Part shown: piece after piece, positions 8,272 to 15,804 of the stretch | Position numbering within the stretch: the stretch's first letter is position 1 | Layout: the number at the start of each line of letters is the position of its first letter | Source: Candidatus Omnitrophota bacterium | GTDB taxonomy: Bacteria; Omnitrophota; Gorgyraeia; 2-01-FULL-45-10 | Reading direction: 5' to 3' | Length of the DNA: 64,000 nucleotides | Assembly: GCA_041650805.1 (NCBI GenBank) | Contig: JBAZKM010000001.1 | Span: forward strand, 1-64,000 | Notes under the pieces: model-generated | What the model saw: only the letters and a program-made list of their open reading frames with translations | Told to the model about the DNA's origin: nothing | Database searches by the model: none | Position numbers and translations under genes: made by a program

Positions 8272-8910
8272 TTGGCAGACGCAAACGAGAACAAGGCAGA
8301 GGCAAAACCGGAAGCGAAACCGGAAGTCAAGCCGGAAGTCAGGCCGGAAGCGAAACCGGAAGTCAAAGCGGCGGAACAACGTCCGAGGCGGGGATTCGGT
8401 TTCGGCAGAGGAAGGCCGCGGCAGACAGAGGGAAGGGATGACGGACTTGTCGAAAAGGTCGTCATCATAAAACGCGTGGCTAAGGTCGTGAAGGGCGGCC
8501 GCCGTTTTTCGTTCAACGCGCTGGTCGTGGCAGGGGATGGCAAGGGGACTGCCGGTGTCGGCTTCGGCAAAGGCAACGAAGTGGCGGACGCTATAAGAAA
8601 GGGCCTTAATGACGCCAAGAAAAACTTCTTTAAAGTGCCTATGAAGGGCACCACCATACCGCACGAGATCATAGGCCACTTCAAGGCGGCCAGGGTGCTC
8701 CTGAAGCCGGCAACCCCGGGTACAGGCGTAATCGCCGGAGGGGCCGTGCGGGCGATCTGTGAGGCGTCCGGTATAAAAGATATCCTGACCAAGAGCCTCG
8801 GTTCCGATAGCGCCCTGAATGTGCTCAAGGCGGCGGTGAACGGATTGAAACAGCTGCGGTTTGAAAGGGCTATGGCGCACGAAGGGGAAGAGAAAAGTGA
8901 AAATAAATGA
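8272..8910 (+). CDS. rpsE: Ribosomal protein S5 with a repetitive N-terminal extension
   Basis: 212 aa; usual S5 is about 165. Residues 1-45 are a Lys/Pro/Glu extension with repeats of K-P-E-V or K-P-E-A. The double-stranded-RNA-binding-like and S5 C-terminal domains follow (V-I-I-K-R-V-A-K-V-V-K-G-G-R-R near 64-78). The start is TTG 8272, 5 bp after GAGAGG. The extension is encoded by a 12-bp tandem repeat, listed separately. The 3' end overlaps rplO by 14 bp. Confidence 0.95.
   Translation: MADANENKAEAKPEAKPEVKPEVRPEAKPEVKAAEQRPRRGFGFGRGRPRQTEGRDDGLVEKVVIIKRVAKVVKGGRRFSFNALVVAGDGKGTAGVGFGKGNEVADAIRKGLNDAKKNFFKVPMKGTTIPHEIIGHFKAARVLLKPATPGTGVIAGGAVRAICEASGIKDILTKSLGSDSALNVLKAAVNGLKQLRFERAMAHEGEEKSENK
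8302..8370 (+). repeat. 12-bp tandem repeat in rpsE
   Basis: Five consecutive units of the pattern GAAGYSAARSCG (8311-8370), preceded by a partial unit from 8302, encode the K-P-E-A/V repeats at the N-terminus of S5. Units differ by one to three bases and keep frame, so repeat-number change would lengthen or shorten the tail without disrupting the gene. Confidence 0.8.
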
Positions 8911-9343
8911 ACTAGGCGCGCCTGAAGGCGCCAACAGGAAGACGAAACGCCGCGGGAGGGGTTCCGGATCGGGCCACGGCAAGAACGCGTGCCGCGGCAG
9001 GAAGGGCGCCAGAAAGCGCTCCGGGAGGACCACCAGGCTCAGCTTCGAAGGCGGCCAGATGCAGTTGATAAGGCGGATACCGAAAAGGGGTTTCAATTAT
9101 CCTTTTAAGAATTTCTGCCAGGTCGTGAACATCGAATCGCTCAACAGGTTCAAAGCAGATTCTGTCGTAGGCCTGAAAGAGCTTAAGGAGGCGGGTCTCA
9201 TAGGGAGCGAGAAAGAGCTGGTAAAGATACTGGGCGACGGGAAGCTGACGAAAGCCCTTACCGTAAAAGCACACAAGGCCTCCGGCTCCGCGATCAAAAA
9301 GATAGCGGCGGCAGGGGGAAAGATAGAGTACATAAATGCTTGA
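8897..9343 (+). CDS. rplO: Ribosomal protein L15
   Basis: 148 aa, normal size. The chosen GTG 8897 gives V/M-K-I-N-E-L-G-A-P-E-G-A, the family start; the longer upstream frame lies inside rpsE. The Gly/Arg-rich segment R-G-R-G-S-G-S-G-H-G-K-N is typical. It overlaps rpsE by 14 bp and secY by 8 bp. Confidence 0.95.
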   Translation: MKINELGAPEGANRKTKRRGRGSGSGHGKNACRGRKGARKRSGRTTRLSFEGGQMQLIRRIPKRGFNYPFKNFCQVVNIESLNRFKADSVVGLKELKEAGLIGSEKELVKILGDGKLTKALTVKAHKASGSAIKKIAAAGGKIEYINA

Positions 9344-9668
9344 AGCATTTGCCAATACCATAAAGATACCGGACCTTCGCAAGAAGATCCTGATCACGCT
9401 GGGGCTCATCGCCGTATACAGGATAGGGACGTATATACCGACGCCCGGGATCGACGGCGCCAAGCTCGCGCAATTCTTCGCCAACCTGGCGCAGTCGCAG
9501 GGAGGGGCGTTATTCGGCATCATGAATATGTTCTCGGGAGGCGCCATATCGCGTCTCACGATATTCGCTCTTGGGATCATGCCGTACATATCGTCGTCCA
9601 TCATACTGCAGCTCCTTACCGCGGTAATACCGGCGCTCGAGAAGCTTGCTAAAGAAGGCGAAGCGTGA
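9336..9668 (+). CDS. secY: Protein translocase SecY, N-terminal part (ends at in-frame TGA)
   Basis: 110 aa that match the first quarter of SecY, the channel subunit of the Sec translocon. It contains the start with F-x-N-x-x-K-I-P-D-L-R-K-K-I, TM1 and the plug region (R-I-G-T-Y-I-P-T-P-G-I-D), and TM2. It runs into the first cytoplasmic loop, A-L-E-K-L-A-K-E-G-E-A, where TGA (9666-9668) ends it. The remaining SecY sequence continues in the same frame directly afterwards. The chain is either read through the TGA, made as two parts, or broken by a sequencing error or mutation. Confidence 0.9.
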   Translation: MLEAFANTIKIPDLRKKILITLGLIAVYRIGTYIPTPGIDGAKLAQFFANLAQSQGGALFGIMNMFSGGAISRLTIFALGIMPYISSSIILQLLTAVIPALEKLAKEGEA

Positions 9669-9680
9669 CATAAGAAGATA

Positions 9681-10685
9681 GTGCAGTACACGCGTTACGG
9701 GACGATCGTCCTTTCGGTGATCCAGTCGTTCTTCATAGCGCTCTGGCTGGAGAACCCGGCGAGGTTCCAGGGGTTGCAGATAGTCCAGTTCCCGGGATGG
9801 TCATTCCGGATATTGACGGTCATCACGCTCACCAGCGGCACCGCGTTCATAATGTGGCTCGGCGAGCAGATCCAGGAATTGGGCATCGGGAACGGCATGT
9901 CGCTCATAATAACGGCAGGTATCGTCTCCAGGATACCCACCGCGCTTTACCAGTTATACGCGCTCTTCTCGCCGTTCGCTCCGGAAAAGGCGCAGCTGGA
10001 GCCGTTCACTCTCATACTCATGGTCCTGATGCTCGTGATCGTCGTCGCGGCCGTGATCGTCCTGACGCAGGGACAACGGAAGATCCCTATACAGTATGCT
10101 AAGCGCGTAGTGGGACGGAAGATATACGGCGGCCAATCGACATTCCTGCCGCTCAGGGTGAACCAGGGGGGAGTCATACCTATCATATTCGCGCAGAGCA
10201 TCATACTCTTTCCTGCTACGATAGCGGGGTTCGTGCAGAACCAGACATTCCAGCGCTTTGCGCAGGTCCTCATGCAGGGCGAAGTGGTTTACAATTCTTT
10301 GTACGCTTTGATGATAATATTCTTCGCGTATTTTTATACGGCCATAACCTTTAACCCGATAGACATCGCCGACAATATGAAGAAGTACGGCGGATTCGTC
10401 CCGGGCATACGTCCGGGGAAACAGACGGCGGAATATCTCGACTTCATCATGACAAGGGTCACATTCCCGGGCGCGGTCTTCCTGGCGATCATCGCCGTAT
10501 TCCCGAGCATAATATCCGCATGGCTCAAGATACCGTATCTGGTGGCGAGCTTCTTCGGAGGCACGGGATTATTGATCATCGTGGGCGTCATGCTGGATAC
10601 GATGAAGCAGATAGAGTCGCACCTTCTCATGAGGCATTACGAAGGCTTTATGAAGAAGGGTAAGATCAAGGCTAGGATGGCTTAA
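9681..10685 (+). CDS. secY: Protein translocase SecY, C-terminal part (same frame after TGA)
   Basis: 334 aa carrying the rest of SecY: Q-Y-T-R-Y-G-T-I-V directly after the loop, then the later transmembrane helices. It includes the G-N-G-x-S-L-I-I motif, the cytoplasmic L-P-L-R-V-N-Q-G-G-V-I-P-I-I-F loop, and F-N-P-x-D-I-A-D-N-M-K-K-Y-G-G-F-V-P-G-I-R-P-G. GTG 9681 is the first possible restart, but only a weak AAGAAG precedes it. In-frame codons between the TGA and this GTG encode H-K-K-I, which matches the conserved loop, so a single full-length reading of 9336-10685 (about 449 residues) is also plausible. Confidence 0.88.
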   Translation: MQYTRYGTIVLSVIQSFFIALWLENPARFQGLQIVQFPGWSFRILTVITLTSGTAFIMWLGEQIQELGIGNGMSLIITAGIVSRIPTALYQLYALFSPFAPEKAQLEPFTLILMVLMLVIVVAAVIVLTQGQRKIPIQYAKRVVGRKIYGGQSTFLPLRVNQGGVIPIIFAQSIILFPATIAGFVQNQTFQRFAQVLMQGEVVYNSLYALMIIFFAYFYTAITFNPIDIADNMKKYGGFVPGIRPGKQTAEYLDFIMTRVTFPGAVFLAIIAVFPSIISAWLKIPYLVASFFGGTGLLIIVGVMLDTMKQIESHLLMRHYEGFMKKGKIKARMA

Positions 10686-11341
10686 TGAATATAATATTGC
10701 TGGGACCGCCGGGCGCAGGAAAAGGGACCCAGGCGGGTGTTCTTTCAAAGACGTACAGGCTGCCGCACATATCCACAGGAGACATATTGAGAGAGGCGGT
10801 CAAGCACGGTTCGGAGCTCGGCAGGAAGGCAAAGACCTTCATGGATAAAGGCGAGCTTGTCCCCGACGAGGTAGTGACGGGCATAGTGGCCGAGCGCCTG
10901 AAGGAGCCCGACACCAGGAGCGGTTTCATGCTGGACGGTTTTCCCAGGACCCTCAGGCAGGCGCAGGACCTCGACGGGGCTTTGAGCGCCAACCGGATGG
11001 GTCTGGACCTCGTCCTCTATTTTGAAACTTCTCCGGATGTCGCGATCGACCGGCTTACCGGAAGGCGGGTCTGTAAGAAGTGCGGGTTCAATTTTCATAT
11101 AAGGAATATACCGCCGAAGCAGGCCGGTATATGCGATCACTGCGGCGGAGAGCTGATGCAGAGACCAGACGATAAGGAAGAGACCGTCCGTAACCGGCTC
11201 AAAGTATACGAGGACCAGACGAAGCCCCTCGTCGACTATTATATGAAGCAGAAGAAACTGAAGAGGGTCTCCGGGGATCTGGGGGTAGACGCGCTTTTTA
11301 AAGTTCTTTCTAAGACATTCGCCGAGTTGAAATTGGCATGA
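10685..11341 (+). CDS. adk: Adenylate kinase
   Basis: 218 aa. Converts ATP + AMP to 2 ADP. P-loop G-P-P-G-A-G-K-G-T (residues 7-15), D-G-F-P-R-T NMP-binding motif near 84, and a LID with two C-x-x-C pairs (C-K-K-C, C-D-H-C), indicating a zinc-stabilised long-type LID. Starts on the last base of the secY stop and overlaps map by 4 bp (ATGA). Confidence 0.97.
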   Translation: MNIILLGPPGAGKGTQAGVLSKTYRLPHISTGDILREAVKHGSELGRKAKTFMDKGELVPDEVVTGIVAERLKEPDTRSGFMLDGFPRTLRQAQDLDGALSANRMGLDLVLYFETSPDVAIDRLTGRRVCKKCGFNFHIRNIPPKQAGICDHCGGELMQRPDDKEETVRNRLKVYEDQTKPLVDYYMKQKKLKRVSGDLGVDALFKVLSKTFAELKLA

Positions 11342-12087
11342 TAGTCCTGAGGAGTGACGACGAGATAGCCGCGATACGGAAAGCGGGGGCGATCGTCGGC
11401 CGTACGCTTGAAGTTTTGAAGCGGCATGTAAAGCCGGGCATCACTACTATAGAGCTTGATGCGATAGCGCGGGACGAGATACTCAGGAGAGACGGGTTCC
11501 CCGCCTTCAAGAACTATAAAGGGTTCCCGGGAAATATATGCACCTCCATCAACGAGGTGGTGGTGCACGGTATACCGTCGAGCCGGAAGCTTAAGACAGG
11601 CGATATAATAAGCCTGGATGCGGGTGTAAAATTCCGCGATTACTATGCGGACGGTGCGGCGACTTTCGCGGTCGGCGAGGTAAGCACCGAGGCGGCGCGG
11701 ATCATAAGCGTTACCGAGAATGCTCTTTATAAAGGGATCGAAGAGGCGATACCGGGCAACCGGCTGAGCGATATATCGCACAGCATACAGCAATATGTCG
11801 AAGAGAACGGTTTTGCGGTGGTCAGGGCCTTCGTAGGCCACGGTATCGGGACGAAGATACATGAGGAGCCGGAGATAGCTAACTTCGGGCCTCCCGGAAA
11901 AGGGCCTCGTCTTGAGCCGGGGATGGTGCTGGCGCTGGAGCCGATGGTCAACGCGGGGACGTTCGAGGTCCAGGTCCTGGATGACGGGTGGACGGCGGTG
12001 ACCAGGGACAGGATGATATCGGCCCATTTCGAACATACGATAGCCGTCAGGGACGGGCGCGCCCAGATAATGACGTCGCCGGGGTGA
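11338..12087 (+). CDS. map: Methionine aminopeptidase, type I
   Basis: 249 aa, standard for type I MetAP, which removes initiator methionine. Metal ligands are in the expected contexts: N-E-V-V-V-H-G-I-P, S-L-D-A-G-V-K, D-G-A-A-T-F, G-H-G-I-G-T-K-I-H-E-E-P, and the E-P-M and E-H-T motifs. The secY-adk-map-infA order is the classic end of the spc operon. Confidence 0.96.
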   Translation: MIVLRSDDEIAAIRKAGAIVGRTLEVLKRHVKPGITTIELDAIARDEILRRDGFPAFKNYKGFPGNICTSINEVVVHGIPSSRKLKTGDIISLDAGVKFRDYYADGAATFAVGEVSTEAARIISVTENALYKGIEEAIPGNRLSDISHSIQQYVEENGFAVVRAFVGHGIGTKIHEEPEIANFGPPGKGPRLEPGMVLALEPMVNAGTFEVQVLDDGWTAVTRDRMISAHFEHTIAVRDGRAQIMTSPG

Positions 12088-12093
12088 TGAAGA

Positions 12094-12315
12094 ATGAGTC
12101 CAAAAGAGGAACCGATAACAGTCGAAGGTAAGGTGCTCGAAACGCTGCCCAATGCCACTTTCAGGGTTGAACTGCCGAACGGGCATAAGGTCCTGGCACA
12201 TGTATCCGGCAAGATGAGGATGAACTTCATCCGCATACTGCCCGGGGACAGCGTTACGCTTGAGCTGTCACCTTACGATCTTACGCGCGGAAGGATAATA
12301 AGAAGAGAAAAATGA
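12094..12315 (+). CDS. infA: Translation initiation factor IF-1
   Basis: 73 aa, standard OB-fold protein that occupies the A-site during initiation. V-E-G-K-V-L-E-T-L-P-N-A-T-F-R-V and the C-terminal Y-D-L-T-R-G-R-I-I-R-R motif. Its TGA overlaps the ATG of rpmJ. Confidence 0.97.
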   Translation: MSPKEEPITVEGKVLETLPNATFRVELPNGHKVLAHVSGKMRMNFIRILPGDSVTLELSPYDLTRGRIIRREK

Positions 12316-12425
12316 AAGTACGATCAAGCATCAGAAAGATATGTCCTAAGTGCAAGGTAGTGCGCCGGAGCGGCGTGCTGCGCATAATCTGTTCGAACCC
12401 CAAGCATAAGCAGAGGCAGGGGTGA
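12312..12425 (+). CDS. rpmJ: Ribosomal protein L36
   Basis: 37 aa, the usual L36 length. M-K-V-R-S-S-I-R-K-I-C-P-K-C at the start and C-S-N-P-K-H-K-Q-R-Q-G at the end; C-x-x-C, C and H form the zinc site. Starts by ATGA overlap with infA. Easily missed because of its size. Confidence 0.96.
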   Translation: MKVRSSIRKICPKCKVVRRSGVLRIICSNPKHKQRQG

Positions 12426-12527
12426 AACGGTCCATGGTCTACAGACCACAGTCCACAGTTAAAACTGAACCATCGACCATGGACAGTGGACCGTGGACAA
12501 ACATAGCTATAACCGGGAGGAAATAAG
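12426..12527 (+). repeat. Imperfect inverted repeat between rpmJ and rpsM
   Basis: GTCCATGGTC at 12430-12439 is the exact inverse of GACCATGGAC at 12475-12484. Flanking words (CAGTCCAC, GTGGACCGTGG) extend partial pairing, so the spacer can fold into a long imperfect hairpin. It resembles a short interspersed repeat rather than a typical leader. In E. coli, S4 binds a pseudoknot just before rpsM, so position alone makes a regulatory role possible. GGGAGG at its 3' end is the rpsM ribosome binding site. Confidence 0.6.
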
Positions 12528-12941
12528 GTGCCGCGAATAGTAGGTGTCGATATACCGAAGGAAAAGAGGGTCGAGATCGCGTTGGGGTACATATACGGGA
12601 TAGGGAGGACGGTGTCGGGCAAGATCCTCAAGATCGCCAATATCAGCCCGGACAAACGGGCAAAGGACCTTACCGAAGAGGAGGTGGCGCGGCTCTCTTC
12701 GATCATACAAAAAGATTATAAAGTGGAAGGAGATCTCCGCAGGGAGGTCAGCGCCAACATAAAACGGCTTATCGACGTCGGATCCTACCGTGGGTTACGC
12801 CACAGGAGAGGGCTCCCCGTGCGCGGTCAGAGGACGAAGACGAACGCGCGGACAAGAAAAGGGCCCAGAAAGACGGTAGGAGTGGTAAGGCAAAAGGCAG
12901 AAAGGAAGATAACTAAAGAAGGTGGAACAGAAAAAAAGTAA
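12528..12941 (+). CDS. rpsM: Ribosomal protein S13
   Basis: 137 aa; a little longer than the usual 118-125 because of a basic tail. P-R-I-V-G-V-D-I-P-x-x-K-R at the N-terminus and R-G-L-P-V-R-G-Q-R-T-K-T-N-A-R-T-R-K-G-P-R near the C-terminus are diagnostic. GTG start after GGGAGG. Overlaps rpsK by 20 bp. Confidence 0.97.
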   Translation: MPRIVGVDIPKEKRVEIALGYIYGIGRTVSGKILKIANISPDKRAKDLTEEEVARLSSIIQKDYKVEGDLRREVSANIKRLIDVGSYRGLRHRRGLPVRGQRTKTNARTRKGPRKTVGVVRQKAERKITKEGGTEKK

Positions 12942-13317
12942 ATTCAAAAAAGGTAAAAAGACGGCCAAGGTAGCTCCAAGCGGCATAGCCCACATCCTGG
13001 CCACGTTCAACAATACCATCGTTACCATAACCGATAAGGACGGTAACACGGTGGCATGGGCATCGACGGGGAGCGCCGGGTTCAAGGGGTCGAAGAAATC
13101 GACGCCGTTTGCCGCAGGCATAGCCGCCGATAACGCCGGCAAAAAGGCGCTCGAGCGCGGCATGAAAGAGGTGGAGGTATACGTGAAGGGTCCCGGCGCA
13201 GGCAGGGAATCGGCAATACGCTCGATCCAGGCGGCCGGCCTTACGATAAGGGCTATACGGGACGTGACTCCCATACCTCATAACGGGTGTCGTCCGCAGA
13301 AGCGGAGGAGAGTGTAA
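12922..13317 (+). CDS. rpsK: Ribosomal protein S11
   Basis: 131 aa, standard, part of the 30S platform. A-H-I-L-A-T-F-N-N-T-I-V-T-I-T-D and P-G-x-G-R-E-S-A-I-R are typical; the end is P-H-N-G-C-R-P-x-K-R-R-R-V. GTG start inside rpsM. Its TAA shares a base with the rpsD ATG. Confidence 0.96.
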   Translation: MEQKKSKFKKGKKTAKVAPSGIAHILATFNNTIVTITDKDGNTVAWASTGSAGFKGSKKSTPFAAGIAADNAGKKALERGMKEVEVYVKGPGAGRESAIRSIQAAGLTIRAIRDVTPIPHNGCRPQKRRRV

Positions 13318-13949
13318 TGGCCAGATATATCAGGCCCTCCTGCAGGCTATGCAGGCGCGAAGGGATAAAATTGTTCCTTAAGGGAGCGAAGTGTCAGACC
13401 GACAAGTGCCCCGTCTCCAGGCGCGCATACGCGCCGGGACAGCACGGAGCCGTAAGCGCAAGGAAGAAAGAGTCCAACTACGGCGTTCAGCTTCGCGAAA
13501 AACAGAAGGTGAAGAGGATATACGGGGTGCTTGAGAAGCAGTTCAAGCACTACTTCAGGATAGCAGAGAAGGCCAAGGGGGTGACCGGTATTACGCTCCT
13601 GCAGCTTCTCGAGAGGCGGATAGACAACGTCATCTTCAGGATGAACCTGGCCCAGTCAAGGGCCGCGGCCCGTCAGCTTGTAGGCCATGGTTCGGTCTAT
13701 GTTAACGGCCGGCGCGTGGATATACCCTCATACACGGTCAAGGTAGGCGATACGATCATCCTCAAAGTGAAAGAGCCGGTCGCGAAGCGTATCAACGAAA
13801 CGAGAGAAGTGCTCAAAGACAGGCCTATGGCCAAATGGCTCGGAGCGGATCCGAAGGAGTTCAAGGCGACTATCGCGGACCTTCCGACAAAGGCCGATGT
13901 AGGGTTCCCCATACAGGAACAGCTCATAGTCGAGTTATATTCGAAATAA
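13317..13949 (+). CDS. rpsD: Ribosomal protein S4, zinc-containing form
   Basis: 210 aa, standard. S4 nucleates 30S assembly and in E. coli represses the alpha operon. The N-terminus has the zinc-finger pattern C-R-L-C ... C-Q-T-D-K-C. The S4 domain carries R-R-I-D-N-V-I-F-R-M and V-N-G-R-R-V-D-I-P-S. ATG 13317 overlaps the rpsK stop; the upstream open frame is inside rpsK. Confidence 0.97.
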   Translation: MARYIRPSCRLCRREGIKLFLKGAKCQTDKCPVSRRAYAPGQHGAVSARKKESNYGVQLREKQKVKRIYGVLEKQFKHYFRIAEKAKGVTGITLLQLLERRIDNVIFRMNLAQSRAAARQLVGHGSVYVNGRRVDIPSYTVKVGDTIILKVKEPVAKRINETREVLKDRPMAKWLGADPKEFKATIADLPTKADVGFPIQEQLIVELYSK

Positions 13950-13979
13950 TTTTCTGTTAAATCGAAGGAGATGCGATAT

Positions 13980-14969
13980 ATGGGAATAAGCATGAAGAAT
14001 TTCGAAATGCCCAAGAAACTCGTACTGGATGAGTCGAGCTATACGCCCACTTACGGGAAATTCATAGCCGAACCTTTTGAGAGAGGATACGGGACTACCG
14101 TCGGGAACTCATTGCGGAGGGTCCTCATATCGTCTATAGAGGGTACGGCCGTTACGAGCATCAAGGTGGCAGGGGTACACCATGAGTTCGGGGCCATAAA
14201 GGGCGTCGTAGAAGACGGCGCCCAGATAGTGCTGAACATAAAGAAGCTGATCCTGCGCTCCCACTTCAAGACGCCGAAGCCCATCCATATATCGGTCAGC
14301 AAAAAGGGGGAAGTGACGGCGGCGAATATCAAAGTTGACGAGACGGTCGAGGTGATAAACCCCGACCTCCATATAGCCACCCTTACAAAGGACGTAGATC
14401 TGAATATAGAGATGGAGGTGGCGCGCGGAAGAGGATATGTCCCGGCAGACCGGAACAAGAGAGAGGGGCAGCCGATAGGCGTCATCCCGATAGATTCTAT
14501 ATTCACTCCCGTCAAGAAAGTAAATTTCTATGTCGAGAATACGAGGGTCGGCCAGATCACAGATTATGATAAACTCATACTGGAGGTATGGACCAACGGC
14601 GCCATAGAGCCGAAAGAGGCGCTCCTCTACGCGTCTAACATACTCCAGAGGCACCTCGACATATTCGTCGGTTTCGGGAAGCTCCCGGAAGAGGAAGACG
14701 TCCCGGAAGAGACGGAAGAGGAGAGGCAATTGAGGGAGAAGTTCAAGGTGCCGATCTCCGAGCTGGAACTTTCGGTGAGAAGCTCAAATTGTTTGCGCGA
14801 GGCGCGCATAAAGACGATCGGCGACCTGGTGAAGAAGACGGAACTCGAGATGCTCAAGTACAGGAATTTTGGTAAAAAGTCGCTTGCGGAGATCAATAAG
14901 ATCCTGGGCGGCATGGGTCTGGCTCTCGGGATGAAATCGGACGAGAAGAAGACAAAGAAAGAAGAGTAG
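13980..14969 (+). CDS. rpoA: RNA polymerase alpha subunit
   Basis: 329 aa. The N-terminal domain (about 1-235) holds the dimerisation motif F-x-x-G-Y-G-T-T-V-G-N-S-L-R-R-V-L. The C-terminal domain (about 255-318) holds the DNA- and activator-binding helix-hairpin-helix (L-S-V-R-S-S-N-C-L, Y-R-N-F-G-K-K-S-L). ATG 13980 is preferred over ATG 13971 because GAAGGAG ends at 13970, directly against the first ATG but 9 bp from the second. Confidence 0.95.
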   Translation: MGISMKNFEMPKKLVLDESSYTPTYGKFIAEPFERGYGTTVGNSLRRVLISSIEGTAVTSIKVAGVHHEFGAIKGVVEDGAQIVLNIKKLILRSHFKTPKPIHISVSKKGEVTAANIKVDETVEVINPDLHIATLTKDVDLNIEMEVARGRGYVPADRNKREGQPIGVIPIDSIFTPVKKVNFYVENTRVGQITDYDKLILEVWTNGAIEPKEALLYASNILQRHLDIFVGFGKLPEEEDVPEETEEERQLREKFKVPISELELSVRSSNCLREARIKTIGDLVKKTELEMLKYRNFGKKSLAEINKILGGMGLALGMKSDEKKTKKEE

Positions 14970-14976
14970 ACGCAAG

Positions 14977-15609
14977 ATGAGACACGGAAAAAAACGCACT
15001 AAACTGAGCATGAAGACGAGCCACAGGAAAGCGACTATGCGCAACATGGCCCGTTCTATGCTGAAATATCAGCGTATCGAAACGACGCTGCGCAGGGCAA
15101 AAGAGGTGAGGCGTCTCGTTGAGTACCTGATAACCTTATCCAAAGACGATTCGGTCTTCGCGCGGCGCCGCGCCTACGACGTGCTCTCAGACAGGGACCT
15201 GGTGTCTAAGCTCTTCAGGGAGATATCGCCGCTATTTAAAGCCAGGGCGAGCGGTTTCACCAGGATAATACCTCTCGGGTTCAGGCGGGGCGATGGGGCC
15301 CAGATGGCCATACTGGAGCTCACCGAAAAGAAGATAGTCGAGAAACGCCCGAAGAAGAAGAAAGAGAAAGCGAAGGCCGAAGAGGTTGCCGCTGAAACAA
15401 CAAAGGCAGCCGCCGAAACGGATAAGCAGGTGAAATCGGAAGAGGCGAAGAAGGAAGAGCCGAAGCCGAAACAGCCGCACAAGCCGAAAACTGCGGTGGC
15501 CGAAGAGAAGAAGGCGGAGAGGGCAAGGTCCGAGGAGAAGAAGATGACCGACAAGAAAGGGTTCATGAAGAACCTGCGCGGCTTCTTCCGTCGGAAGAGT
15601 GATATGTAG
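14977..15609 (+). CDS. rplQ: Ribosomal protein L17 with a long charged tail
   Basis: 210 aa; bacterial L17 is usually about 120-130. Residues 1-125 are normal L17 (M-R-H-G-K-K, R-x-x-R-R-L-V-E-Y, G-F-T-R-I-I-P-L-G-F-R-R-G-D-G-A). The last 85 or so residues are Lys/Glu/Ala-rich, presumably disordered, ending in a basic patch. Last gene of the superoperon, followed by an intrinsic terminator. Confidence 0.95.
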   Translation: MRHGKKRTKLSMKTSHRKATMRNMARSMLKYQRIETTLRRAKEVRRLVEYLITLSKDDSVFARRRAYDVLSDRDLVSKLFREISPLFKARASGFTRIIPLGFRRGDGAQMAILELTEKKIVEKRPKKKKEKAKAEEVAAETTKAAAETDKQVKSEEAKKEEPKPKQPHKPKTAVAEEKKAERARSEEKKMTDKKGFMKNLRGFFRRKSDM

Positions 15610-15632
15610 CGGATCTGGCAAAGAGCAATCCC

Positions 15633-15670
15633 AAAGCCCCTTAATCGTAACTCAGGTTAAGGGGCTTTTT
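15633..15670 (+). terminator. Intrinsic terminator of the ribosomal superoperon
   Basis: A perfect 12-bp stem (AAAGCCCCTTAA, 15633-15644, with TTAAGGGGCTTT, 15657-15668), a 12-nt loop and a T-run at 15666-15670, 23 bp after rplQ. It closes the block that begins before the window. Confidence 0.93.
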
Positions 15671-15748
15671 ACCGTGATCTTAACCCTCACCCAATGACCA
15701 AGCCGGCTTCCTAACCCTGACCCAACGCCCAGTAATTCAAATTTGCCC

Positions 15749-15776
15749 TTGAGATTTGACGGATTTATACTATAAT
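15749..15776 (+). promoter_or_regulatory. Sigma70-type promoter for the aminotransferase-lipoate block
   Basis: TTGAGA (15749-15754), 16-bp spacer, perfect TATAAT (15771-15776), about 30 bp before the ATG at 15805. It is the first promoter after the terminator and may drive the long overlapping run to the lipoyl-domain gene. Confidence 0.7.
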
Positions 15777-15804
15777 ATTAGGATATATTAATGAGGATAT
15801 AGAG

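Noticed and set aside
9666..9668. Recoded UGA (glycine as in code 25, or selenocysteine)
   Set aside because: TGA ends several intact genes here and no other gene has in-frame TGA. No SECIS-like hairpin was evident just after it and the position is normally glycine, not cysteine.
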